From Aureliella helgolandensis (lineage in GTDB: Bacteria; Planctomycetota; Planctomycetia; Pirellulales; Pirellulaceae), in NCBI RefSeq assembly GCF_007752135.1, contig NZ_CP036298.1:7060501-7124500 (forward strand): DNA of 64,000 nucleotides. The letters are read 5' to 3'. A model generated the notes under the pieces. It saw nothing but the letters and a program-made list of their open reading frames with translations. It was not told the DNA's origin and ran no database searches. Position 1 is the first letter of the stretch. Each line of letters begins with the position of its first letter. This document shows, piece after piece, positions 1 through 7,884 of this stretch. The position numbers and the translations under genes were made by a program.

Positions 1-1671
1 TCGGTCACGGTCCCACCGGGCGACAGCCTCCCCAACAATGCAATCACCCTAACAGGGCTACCCGATGCTCCGGGTGAATACTCTCAGGTACGCGTCTACC
101 GCACGGATGCCAACGGATCAGAATTCAAGGCTCTAGATACCGTGGCAACTGGCGGCGTCTATGTCGATGATGGCAACACAGTGCCTGGCGCGACGCTTGA
201 CGAAACATTGCTCAATGGCAACTACAGTTACATGATCACCTATTACCATGCGGGGGATCCTGAAACGCGTCCTTCCATCGTGATGGGACCTCAAAACATC
301 GTCAATGGTCGCGTGCAACTGTCCGATTTCCCGGCTCCACCGGTCCCACCATCCGGCGGCGGGCATCCACCGTACGACTCGGTTCGAATTTATCGCAATA
401 CGGCCAGCGATCAGAACTCCTTCTATCTTGTGGATACCGTCGCACCGGGGCAAGACTACACCGATAGCAAGAGCGATGCCGAGATATCCAATTTAACTCT
501 GCCCGGAAACAAGGGCATCGACTTGGATGGCCCGAGTATCGATAGTAACACGCTACTTACCAATGTTGTCCGGCGGGATGGTCTGGATTACATCAATCCC
601 TTCACCCTCGGTTCACTCGAGTTTGAAGCTGCCAAGGGGGGCAGAACCCTTGAGTCGAAACAGTTTGAGGTCACCGCCACTTCGACGCTACAGGATCTAG
701 TTAGTTTCATGGAAGAAGCCATGGGGATTCAAACCCAAGGTTCTGACACCACCAACCCGGTCCCAGGTTCCAAGAACACCATCCCCGGCGAAACGGGTAC
801 ACTCCTTCCAGGTGCCTATATCCAAAACGGGCGCATTCGCTTCGTCTCCAACAACGGTGTCGACAACGCACTGGATATTGACCTAACTGGCTTTCGCGTC
901 ACCGATTCCAGCGGCGTCGTCAATGTTCCCAACATGGCATTTGGCTCAGTACAAGACGCCAAGGGGCAGAGCGCCGTCGCCGATTTCATTGCCTATGACA
1001 CACTTGGCGTCCCGATTCGCACACGCATCACGACCGTGCTGGAAAGCCGCACCGACACCTCAACCACCTACCGTTGGTACGCAGACTCCGCAGACAACTC
1101 AGCCCGTGACGGTTCCGAAATTAGTGTCGGAACGGGACTCATTCAGTTTGACGGCAATGGTAACTACATCTCCGCTACCAACACAACCGTCGCAATCGAC
1201 CGCTTCGATCTGCCCAGTGTTTCCCCAATGGAGTTCAAACTCGACTTCACGGGCATGTCAGGATTGGCCACCAGTGAAGCCTCGATTGCCGCATCGCGTC
1301 AGGATGGTTCGCCTCCAGGTACTTTAACCAGTTATGTCATCGGTGAAGATGGTACGATCCGTGGAGTCTTCAGCAACGGGATCGCACGGGACCTCGGCCA
1401 ACTCCAACTGGCCAAATTTTCGAACCCAGAAGGACTCGAACAACGGGGGCAGAATCTCTTCTCACAAGGCATCAACACCGGATTGCCCATTCAAGGCCGC
1501 CCGGGGGAAAATGGAATCGGCGCTGTCGTGTCCGGTGCATTGGAACTCTCCAACACCGACATCGGTGGGGACTTGGTAGACCTGGTCCTCGCTTCGACTC
1601 AGTATCGAGCCAACTCGCGAGTCATCACAGCCACTCAACAATTGTTCGACGAACTGCTGAACATCCGATAA
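1..1671 (+). CDS. flgE: Flagellar hook protein FlgE-like, 3' part (5' end outside window)
   Basis: FlgE polymerises outside the cell into the flagellar hook, the universal joint between basal body and filament. The frame is open from base 1 with no credible start, so the N-terminal domain lies upstream of the window; 556 codons are visible. The last 90 residues carry the family's typical end: a GxFSNG-like turn (GVFSNG), a Gln-Leu-x-Leu-Ala-x-Phe-x-Asn-Pro-x-Gly-Leu stretch, then GALELSNTDIGGDLVDLV and an amphipathic C-terminal helix. The first 190 residues are unusual for FlgE: two related modules, marked by VRVYRT (residue 30) and VRIYRN (residue 128), each followed by a Leu/Val-Asp-Thr-Val strand, look like beta-rich repeats inserted in the outer domain. 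The next gene on this strand is far away, so it is probably the last gene of its unit. FlgE is preferred over FlgF or FlgG because of the size and the outer-domain insertion. Confidence 0.85.
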   Translation, partial: SVTVPPGDSLPNNAITLTGLPDAPGEYSQVRVYRTDANGSEFKALDTVATGGVYVDDGNTVPGATLDETLLNGNYSYMITYYHAGDPETRPSIVMGPQNIVNGRVQLSDFPAPPVPPSGGGHPPYDSVRIYRNTASDQNSFYLVDTVAPGQDYTDSKSDAEISNLTLPGNKGIDLDGPSIDSNTLLTNVVRRDGLDYINPFTLGSLEFEAAKGGRTLESKQFEVTATSTLQDLVSFMEEAMGIQTQGSDTTNPVPGSKNTIPGETGTLLPGAYIQNGRIRFVSNNGVDNALDIDLTGFRVTDSSGVVNVPNMAFGSVQDAKGQSAVADFIAYDTLGVPIRTRITTVLESRTDTSTTYRWYADSADNSARDGSEISVGTGLIQFDGNGNYISATNTTVAIDRFDLPSVSPMEFKLDFTGMSGLATSEASIAASRQDGSPPGTLTSYVIGEDGTIRGVFSNGIARDLGQLQLAKFSNPEGLEQRGQNLFSQGINTGLPIQGRPGENGIGAVVSGALELSNTDIGGDLVDLVLASTQYRANSRVITATQQLFDELLNIR

Positions 1672-1860
1672 CCGTGAAAGCGTCCGCAGTACTCTAAGCG
1701 TGCTGCCCTCTAGTCACGGGGCCTGCCGCCGTGGCTGAGGATGTGCGTTCCTGGGGCCTCTATTGCAGGGTCTCCAGCAGTGTGAGCGGCACCGGGCAAC
1801 GGGAAACTCGCAACTGCGTGCACTTGGGCCTCTCGCGCCGCGAAATAGCAGATTCTAGCT

Positions 1861-1878
1861 AGTGTCTGTCCGGAAATT
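1861..1878. repeat. IS-A left terminal inverted repeat
   Basis: Reads AGTGTCTGTCCGGAAATT. It pairs with 3652-3669 at 17 of 18 positions and marks the downstream (3' of transposase) end of IS-A. Confidence 0.88.
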
Positions 1879-2058
1879 GCCTTGCTGGAGGATTTCACGC
1901 AGTCAGATGCTATCAGACAATCAGGAAGAGTTGCCTTCGCTTCGCATTCATTGCCGCTAGGTGAAGTCAAATCCAGCCGTTTTGACCGACTTTGCGTCGC
2001 TGGCGCGGACCGGTAGCCAGCTGGCTAATTCAAAAGTGACGAACCTCAGTCACATGCC

Positions 2059-3525
2059 CTAAGCCGCTTTGCGTTTGCTCTGTGCTGCCGATGCATTGGG
2101 GCGTTGTTTAGAAAGCAGTAGCTTTCCAAGCGTGTGTATATTGCGACCTAGAATCGCTAATCCCAAATAGCGTTCAAAGCCGAGTTCAGTCCGGTCGCGA
2201 CAACGCTTCAAACCATTGCCCCGCTGTAACACTCCGATCGCTGCCTCGATGCCTGAGTGGTGTAGTCGGGTTCGGTGAAATTTAACACTTTCGTTCTTAA
2301 TCCGCTGTGCGTATTCACCAGGAGCCCGCGGTAGTACGCATACATCTTCGATTATCTGCTGCAGATTTGATTCATTTTCCGCTGAATAGAAACCTCGGTC
2401 AAAAGACGCGGTGTGAATCTCGCCTGCGTGCTTCTTCTGAGCCAACTTCGTTTGTTCCACCACGACATCCTGGTCACGCACGTCGCGAGCCATCAAGTGA
2501 TAGTGACTAATGAAACCAGCACCATCCTCGTAAACCAAAGCCAATCGACCATATTGATTGGGTTGTCCGGCTTTGCCGCGACGGTAAAGCTGCGTGTGTG
2601 TTTCGAACAAGCTGAACAGCTTGTCGCAATTGGGGACTGACTCACCCAATAGGACACGCCGACGCGCCGTATCGCAAACCTGCTCGGTCAGTCCTGTCCA
2701 ATGTTCGATTGTTGTGATTAGGGACAGAGTTACTGTGGATGCACCGAGAGATTTCGCCTCATTCGTCAGTGATTTCGCTCGCTCGAGCAAAAGTGCTACG
2801 CGTTGCAGCAGGTCGCGATAACGCGATTCCAAGGCTTCCTTTTTGCGTGAGCTCTTGCTGGCAGCAATCCGTCCTATCTGCTGCTTTAAGCTCTTGATCT
2901 TCTTGACTAGATGCCCCACTTGTCTCCATCCTGTGGTCTCAAGCTGTTGCGCCAACTCAACACAGAACGGAATGAACTTGCGAACACCGTCGTAGATCAA
3001 ACTGCTCTCTGTCGGATAGTGAATGTTAGTTTCAATAACAAATGAATCAGCCCGAACTGTGGAACTGGCATCGGGAGCAATGCTCTGGCCAGCGGTGACG
3101 ATAGCTTGGTTGATCTTACTAATCGTCTCAGGTTTGAGCAGACAGATGGTATCGCGTATGCGTCTGAAAGTGAAACCGTCGGTGTCTTGCCAGTCGCCGA
3201 TTCCCATGATTCCGCGGAGACGCCGATGATTCTCGACTTGATCCTGTAGTTTGTCGTAATCAAGATTACATCCAAGTCTGACTGCTGCAAGCACAACAAC
3301 ATGCCAATCGTCTATGCCTGGCCTTCCAACATCCCGTCGAGAGTCTTGGTTTAGATCCGCAGCGACAGCCTGAACGACTTTCGTTCTCAACTTGGCATTG
3401 GTATAAAGATATTGAAGCCCGAGCAAGACGGGCACGATTTCATCGCGAGATTCCAAGTTGAGTTCAACTTGTGCGATAGGGCTGCAATCGAAGCGTTGCT
3501 GTTTTTGATATGGCTTGCGAACCAC
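2059..3525 (-). CDS. Transposase of IS-A (ISNCY-like DDE transposase)
   Basis: A 488-residue protein that would cut and join the ends of the surrounding element. The N-terminal plan (Ser-Arg-Asp-Glu near residue 27, a Gly-Arg-Pro-Gly-x-Asp-x-Trp segment near residue 68, then a leucine-rich segment and an Asp-Tyr-Asp-Lys-Leu motif) is the one I associate with transposases filed as ISNCY (IS1202/ISDol1-like). Candidate catalytic acids are the Asp in VRADSFVIETNIHYPT and the Asp in ASFDRGFYS, with a C-terminal Glu in the SGIEAAIGVLQRGNGL region. The C-terminus is basic (KQRPNASAAQSKRKAA). No frameshift or internal stop is visible, so it may be active. The family label is from recall of the sequence plan; the transposase call itself is secure. 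Confidence 0.85.
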   Translation of the reverse strand: MVRKPYQKQQRFDCSPIAQVELNLESRDEIVPVLLGLQYLYTNAKLRTKVVQAVAADLNQDSRRDVGRPGIDDWHVVVLAAVRLGCNLDYDKLQDQVENHRRLRGIMGIGDWQDTDGFTFRRIRDTICLLKPETISKINQAIVTAGQSIAPDASSTVRADSFVIETNIHYPTESSLIYDGVRKFIPFCVELAQQLETTGWRQVGHLVKKIKSLKQQIGRIAASKSSRKKEALESRYRDLLQRVALLLERAKSLTNEAKSLGASTVTLSLITTIEHWTGLTEQVCDTARRRVLLGESVPNCDKLFSLFETHTQLYRRGKAGQPNQYGRLALVYEDGAGFISHYHLMARDVRDQDVVVEQTKLAQKKHAGEIHTASFDRGFYSAENESNLQQIIEDVCVLPRAPGEYAQRIKNESVKFHRTRLHHSGIEAAIGVLQRGNGLKRCRDRTELGFERYLGLAILGRNIHTLGKLLLSKQRPNASAAQSKRKAA

Positions 3526-3651
3526 TTCTACTCCTCGAAGATTAAGCGTTTGGACCTGTTTTAGTCAACAAATTCAACGCTCGAACTCGCTCGCGGGTTC
3601 GTTCTTCGGGGAGCTTTTTTGAAAATTAGCCAATAATTTACAGACGCTTTT

Positions 3652-3669
3652 AATTTCCGGACGGACACT
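3652..3669. repeat. IS-A right terminal inverted repeat
   Basis: Its reverse complement reads AGTGTCCGTCCGGAAATT. It lies about 125 bases upstream of the transposase start, so the transposase promoter should lie between this repeat and position 3525. Confidence 0.88.
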
Positions 3670-3840
3670 AGCTAGGTTCTATCGCAGGGCGCTTGCTCCG
3701 CTGGTCGCAGCCCGGTCATCCCGACTGCCCCACGGCCATCGAACCCGATTTTAGCCAGCGGCCGCCATACCGCTCACCTCTGCTGCGTGCTGCGCGACAC
3801 GCGTCGGTTTCAGGCTCAAGCACCGGCTGAACTCGGCCCT

Positions 3841-3873
3841 GGCCCCATATCGGCCCCATATCGGCCCCATATC
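3841..3873. repeat. Tandem repeat, 11-base unit, three copies
   Basis: GGCCCCATATC occurs three times without change, followed by a partial GGCC. The unit is not a multiple of three, in keeping with non-coding DNA. Confidence 0.9.
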
Positions 3874-3947
3874 GGCCGCTTATTGCACGACTTTTCTCAG
3901 GGCGAAGTACTCCCAGGCAGACGGGGCATTTGTAGCCAGATTTACTC

Positions 3948-3970
3948 TGCGTTGTAATTTTTACAATGCA
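3948..3970. promoter_or_regulatory. AT-rich palindrome, possible operator
   Basis: Two 10-base arms (TGCGTTGTAA and TTACAATGCA) separated by TTT, pairing throughout with one G-T pair. The size and symmetry fit a site for a dimeric repressor, but no regulator gene is adjacent and nothing shows binding. Confidence 0.3.
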
Positions 3971-4239
3971 GTTATTTCAAAACTCGTCTCCGAGCTCGGT
4001 CGAACAGATGCCAAACCTCCGCAACTCCTTGGAAAACGGCAGTTGCCGACTAAAACCTGCCGACGATCGAGGTTTGGCACGCCATGTGCATCTACCTAAA
4101 AGCGTGGTGAGACACCGAGGCCCGTTGCGGAGCTAGGTTGCCACAACACGAACACGGATGTCCCGTGACCTTAGAGGCGCAGTCGCCCGAGTATGGCGAC
4201 AAATAAGGCAGCAATTGCCCAGGCCCGGCTTTCACGGTG

Positions 4240-4292
4240 AAAAGGGTCCGCTCGGTAACGCTCAGCAATGAGCACACCCAGCGGGCCCTTTT
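4240..4292. terminator. Terminator-like hairpin
   Basis: AAAAGGGTCCGCT at 4240-4252 pairs with AGCGGGCCCTTTT at 4280-4292 (13 pairs, one G-T), loop 27 bases, followed on the plus strand by a T-rich tail (TTCGTTTTC). The long loop makes it weaker than a classic terminator. It could also act for minus-strand transcripts leaving purB. Confidence 0.4.
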
Positions 4293-4451
4293 TCGTTTTC
4301 CTAGCGACGCTCAGTTCAAGCGACTGGTTAATACGGGTTGGCGGTCGCGTCCCTTCCAGCCGGAGTAAGTCAGGCGGTCAGGCAAAGCAGTCTCCCACCT
4401 GATAGCCGCACGCCGAAATCGCCCCAGCCACGCATCGACTCGCCCAAACCT

Positions 4452-4499
4452 GCAACCCGCCGCGTGAGCAAGGAAGAGTGATCACCGCTTCAGAGCGGT
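4452..4499. repeat. Dispersed intergenic repeat, copy 1
   Basis: Contains GCAACCCGCCGCGTGAGC, then AAGGAAGAGTGATCACC and a small hairpin ACCGCT-TCAG-AGCGGT. Related sequence occurs near 25.8, 27.7, 41.9, 42.05, 44.13 and 50.15 kb. Confidence 0.65.
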
Positions 4500-4570
4500 T
4501 CGGAAAACTACCACTGCGCCCCGCCAGCGGCAGTGCACGATCGCATTCTTGTGCGTCTGCAAGCAGCCAC

Positions 4571-6001
4571 TTATACGTTGACTTCTACCGACATTCCGGC
4601 TTGATCGCCGAACTTCTCGCGGATGGGACCAACGATATTCGACAAAAACTCATCGACTTGTTGCGGTGCGCGTCCTACAAAGGCGACTGGATCCACGAGT
4701 TGATCAATATCCACCTTGTCGAACAGCGATTCGGCTTTAAGTCGATCGAGCAGATTATTGGGCTTACCTTCCTGCTTAACTTCTAGACCGGCCGCCACGC
4801 TATGCTGTCGAATCAACTCGTGGACCTCTTGCCGATCGGCCCCCTCGGCGACGGCGGCCATCATGATGGCTTCGGTGGCCATGAAAGGCAATTCTTCGGC
4901 CAAGTATTTGGCCACTTGCTTTTCGTAGACGACCATACCTGTCGCCACGTTCTCCATCAGCACGAGGCAAGCATCGATGGCAAGAAACGCTTGTGGAATC
5001 ACCAATCTACGGTTGGCGCTATCATCCAGCGTTCGCTCCATCCATTGGACGGCGGCTGTTTGAGCGGCCGAGGACTGCAGACTCATGACGAAACGTGCGA
5101 GCGAGCACATGCGCTCGCTACGCATCGGATTGCGTTTGTAGGCCATGGCTGAAGAACCAATCTGATCCTTCTCAAACGGCTCTTCCACCTCCTTGCGGCT
5201 CGATAGAATTCGCAAATCAGTGGCAATCTTGTGAATGCTTTGTGCCACACCGGACAGCGCGTCCATGACCTGGGCATCCACCTTCCGCGGATAGGTCTGA
5301 CCGGTCACGGCATAGCTGGATGGAAAATCAAGCTTGGTGGCTATCATCGCTTCCAGCTTGCGAACTTTCTCGTGGTCCCCCTCGAACAGTTGTAGAAAAC
5401 TAGCTTGAGTCCCGGTCGTCCCCTTGGCGCTGCGGGCCAGGAGGCTGCTTAAGCGGTGTTCCACCTCTTGTAGATCCAAGACCAAATCGTACATCCACAA
5501 ACAAGCCCGCTTTCCAACCGTGGTCGGCTGCGCGGGTTGCAAGTGCGTGAATGCCAAACAGGGCAGGTCGCGGTACTTGAGGGCAAACTCCGACATCTTC
5601 AGAATCACGCTCGCAAGCCGTCGCTGGACCATCTCCAAACCTTGACGGATTAACACTAAATCGCCATTGTCGGTCACATAACAACTGGTCGCACCCCAAT
5701 GGATAATCCCTTTGGCGTCAGGGCATTGATCACCGTAGGCATGAACGTGTGCCATCACATCGTGACGCAGGCGCCGCTCGTAGGCTTGCACCGCTTCCAA
5801 ATCCACCTGCTTCTCAAACTTCTTCAACTGCGCGATCTGTGCATCGCTAATGGGCAGCCCTAATTCCTGCTCGCACTCTGCCAAAATGATCCACAACCGG
5901 CGCCACAATTGGGAACGATATTCGGAACTCCACAACTGGGCCATTTCACGTGAGGCGTAGCGGCTGATCAGTGGATTCTCGTAAACAGCGTTGTCTGACA
6001 T
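4571..6001 (-). CDS. purB: Adenylosuccinate lyase
   Basis: PurB removes fumarate from SAICAR and from adenylosuccinate, two steps of purine and AMP synthesis in the cytosol. The 476-residue length fits the longer form of the family. The superfamily signature is plain: [16 protein letters not shown] near residue 285 (flexible loop with the catalytic Ser), and an earlier [13 protein letters not shown] segment with the general-acid His region. [11 protein letters not shown] matches the substrate-binding Thr-Ser region. The start ATG at 6001 is followed directly by a conserved-looking N-terminal segment. No operon partner: the next minus-strand gene upstream starts at 7521. I see no clear terminator after it, only the small hairpin inside the dispersed repeat. 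Fumarase and argininosuccinate lyase share the fold, but this signature loop and length favour PurB. Confidence 0.93.
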   Translation of the reverse strand: MSDNAVYENPLISRYASREMAQLWSSEYRSQLWRRLWIILAECEQELGLPISDAQIAQLKKFEKQVDLEAVQAYERRLRHDVMAHVHAYGDQCPDAKGIIHWGATSCYVTDNGDLVLIRQGLEMVQRRLASVILKMSEFALKYRDLPCLAFTHLQPAQPTTVGKRACLWMYDLVLDLQEVEHRLSSLLARSAKGTTGTQASFLQLFEGDHEKVRKLEAMIATKLDFPSSYAVTGQTYPRKVDAQVMDALSGVAQSIHKIATDLRILSSRKEVEEPFEKDQIGSSAMAYKRNPMRSERMCSLARFVMSLQSSAAQTAAVQWMERTLDDSANRRLVIPQAFLAIDACLVLMENVATGMVVYEKQVAKYLAEELPFMATEAIMMAAVAEGADRQEVHELIRQHSVAAGLEVKQEGKPNNLLDRLKAESLFDKVDIDQLVDPVAFVGRAPQQVDEFLSNIVGPIREKFGDQAGMSVEVNV

Positions 6002-6105
6002 AGTACTAGAAATTCAACTAAAAGAAGTAATAAAACAGGCAAGTAGCCGCGTTGCCCGACAGGGACACCTATCCACGAGTCGACACGCTACGGCGATAGG
6101 CAAAC

Positions 6106-7521
6106 CTACATATTCGTTAGGTCATCGTCTCCGGGGGCACCAATGAGCTTCTCCATGATGTTCGAGAAAATGGTCTCGCATTCTCCATCTTGCGTATAGA
6201 CGCGGGCAATCGTGTGGCTAATCGGCAAGCGGCGGTAGAGTCCATGGGTGGTCAATGCTCGTACTTTATCCGTGGAGGATTCGTAGTAGAAATTCATCCC
6301 CGCAGCAGCTCCCACTGTGTGTGGCCGGTGAATGTGCCGCGCCAAGTCGACACGGAACTGCACCTCTCGAAATTCAGCAGGTAATTGGTCGCGTAAGCAG
6401 GCTGCTAAAATGCTTGAAGAGGAGAAGACCGAGCTGTTCTCCGACTGCCCCTCTTCGAAACTCAAATTGCGTTGGCAAACCATCGTCCACCGCACCCGTC
6501 GCCCCAACCAGTCCAGCCACCGTCGACCAATCTTGGCCAATTTGGGGTCTGGGCTGGCGTGCCAGCGGCGGACGTCGGTCAGCAAGGAGAACTCGGTCAA
6601 CTGCAAGTATTCCGTCAAGTACTCGCGAGGATCTCCAGGAAACAGGTAGCTGCCACTCTCCTGAAACAACTCCGCCAACTCGAGATCGATGGCCCGCACG
6701 GTACGATGGAAATACACGCTGCGAAACAGTTCCGCCTTCATCGACAGGAAGTGCACCAGCGCGGGCATCCCACGCTCATGGATGGTCAATCCGCTCGGCG
6801 TGAAGGAGCTGTAGTGCAAGATGCGTTGGAGATCAAATGCTCTGGGGTTGAGTCCTGTCATGAAAGCATCGCGGAGCACGAAATCCATATTGTCAATCGT
6901 GTAAATACCGCAAAACAAGCTTCTGAGCAGATGCATCCAGCGTGGTCGCTCCGATAGTGTGTCCAAGCTAGGGGCACCGCTTCCAGGCCGCTGGATGAGC
7001 CAGGCGATATCGGTCGCCTGGAGAGCATGCTCCTCCGGCCACTCTCCTAGAGGAGAACTCCGCAGGGCGGCTAGGTGTTCCCCCAATTCCTGTTCGATGA
7101 TTAAGGCACCGAGTCGCTCATGCGTTAAATCGAAGCGGGAGAGAAAATTGGCGTCAAAGAAGTGTCCGAAGGGTCCATGCCCCACATCGTGCAAAAGCCC
7201 GGCCATCCGCATTAGGCCGTCGACGTACGGCTTCGAGGGAGTGCTGGGATCGACTTCTTTCAAGGAATCGTACAATCGCTCCACCGCCGCGCTGGCCAGG
7301 TGCATCACCCCCAAAATGTGCTGGAAACGACTATGCTCGGCGGTGGGAAACACCCACCAAGCTGTTTGCAATTGCCGAATTTGTCTCATCCGTTGCACCC
7401 ACGGATGGTCGATAACATCTCTTTCACAGACTTTATTGTCGGCTCCCGCTTGGGGTGCTACAAAACGGATGTATCCGTGAACCGGATCGTGTGACAGATT
7501 TTCGAGTTGATGTGCGTCCAT
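6106..7521 (-). CDS. HD-domain phosphohydrolase (COG1078/YwfO-like)
   Basis: A 471-residue cytosolic metal-dependent phosphohydrolase of the HD superfamily, similar in plan to bacterial dNTP triphosphohydrolase relatives (COG1078 group). It opens with DPVHGYIRF, typical of that group, followed by a metal-site set: HSRFQHILGVMHLA (first His), LLHDVGHGPFGH (the His-Asp pair and further His), then a downstream Asp in IDNMDFVLRDA. The family hydrolyses dNTPs or signalling nucleotides; the actual substrate cannot be read from sequence. The start at 7521 (MDAHQLENL) is chosen because the 28 residues upstream to 7605 look non-conserved. It follows purB's direction but 100 bases separate the two, so a shared transcript is possible but unproven. 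Confidence 0.82.
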   Translation of the reverse strand: MDAHQLENLSHDPVHGYIRFVAPQAGADNKVCERDVIDHPWVQRMRQIRQLQTAWWVFPTAEHSRFQHILGVMHLASAAVERLYDSLKEVDPSTPSKPYVDGLMRMAGLLHDVGHGPFGHFFDANFLSRFDLTHERLGALIIEQELGEHLAALRSSPLGEWPEEHALQATDIAWLIQRPGSGAPSLDTLSERPRWMHLLRSLFCGIYTIDNMDFVLRDAFMTGLNPRAFDLQRILHYSSFTPSGLTIHERGMPALVHFLSMKAELFRSVYFHRTVRAIDLELAELFQESGSYLFPGDPREYLTEYLQLTEFSLLTDVRRWHASPDPKLAKIGRRWLDWLGRRVRWTMVCQRNLSFEEGQSENSSVFSSSSILAACLRDQLPAEFREVQFRVDLARHIHRPHTVGAAAGMNFYYESSTDKVRALTTHGLYRRLPISHTIARVYTQDGECETIFSNIMEKLIGAPGDDDLTNM

Positions 7522-7884
7522 GGGGTGCCATTTTACGCCCTCCCAGGGTCCCGTCCATCGCAGGCCGATAAATGCAATCGCCTTCCCGACTCCTCTCGGA
7601 TGCAAGCCCTAAAAACCACATTTGAGGCGAAAAGATTGCAACGATCAGGAGAAAAGCGTTAAATGGGCAAATTTGGACCGTCAAAACGCCTTTTCGGTCG
7701 AATGTCCCATGGAGTAAGATACTGACAAGTTTGCCGAACCATTTTTTGTTCTCACTGCTGTAATTCTAACTAGTCACCACCCAACCAAGTTGACGGGGGG
7801 TATTAGGCCCAGGGATGGTAGAACGGGAACGATAGCGACGCTATTGCTACAGGGACGTTCATGATTCAAGGAGATCTACGCACA
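7522..7884. other. Divergent intergenic region, 363 bases
   Basis: Lies between the divergently transcribed HD protein and the secreted protein starting at 7885, so it must hold both promoters. I see no convincing -35/-10 pair, no hairpin of note and no gene. Confidence 0.5.

Larger units (their letters stand above)
1861..3669 (-). mobile_element. Complete insertion sequence IS-A (ISNCY-like)
   Basis: A 1,809-base element bounded by 18-base inverted repeats that match at 17 positions (AGTGTCTGTCCGGAAATT at the left, one T/C change at the right). It holds a single full-length transposase gene on the minus strand. The outer flanks read CTAGCT before the left end and AGCTAGG after the right end, so a 4-base target duplication is present, either AGCT or, if the repeats are extended by two bases, CTAG. 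It sits in non-coding DNA and breaks no recognisable gene. The intact gene and near-identical ends suggest a recent insertion. Confidence 0.88.
3670..4570. other. Long non-coding stretch between IS-A and purB
   Basis: About 900 bases with no open frame that looks like a protein. It holds a three-copy 11-base tandem repeat (3841-3873), an AT-rich palindrome (3948-3970), an 11-base inverted repeat TGCCAAACCTC at 4009-4019 and its complement at 4069-4079, a terminator-like hairpin (4240-4292), and one copy of the dispersed intergenic repeat (4452-4499). Confidence 0.6.

Noticed and set aside
1710-1970. 86-codon open frame crossing the left end of IS-A
   Set aside because: It runs from inside the IS into flanking DNA, so it would exist only since insertion, and its sequence has no protein character.
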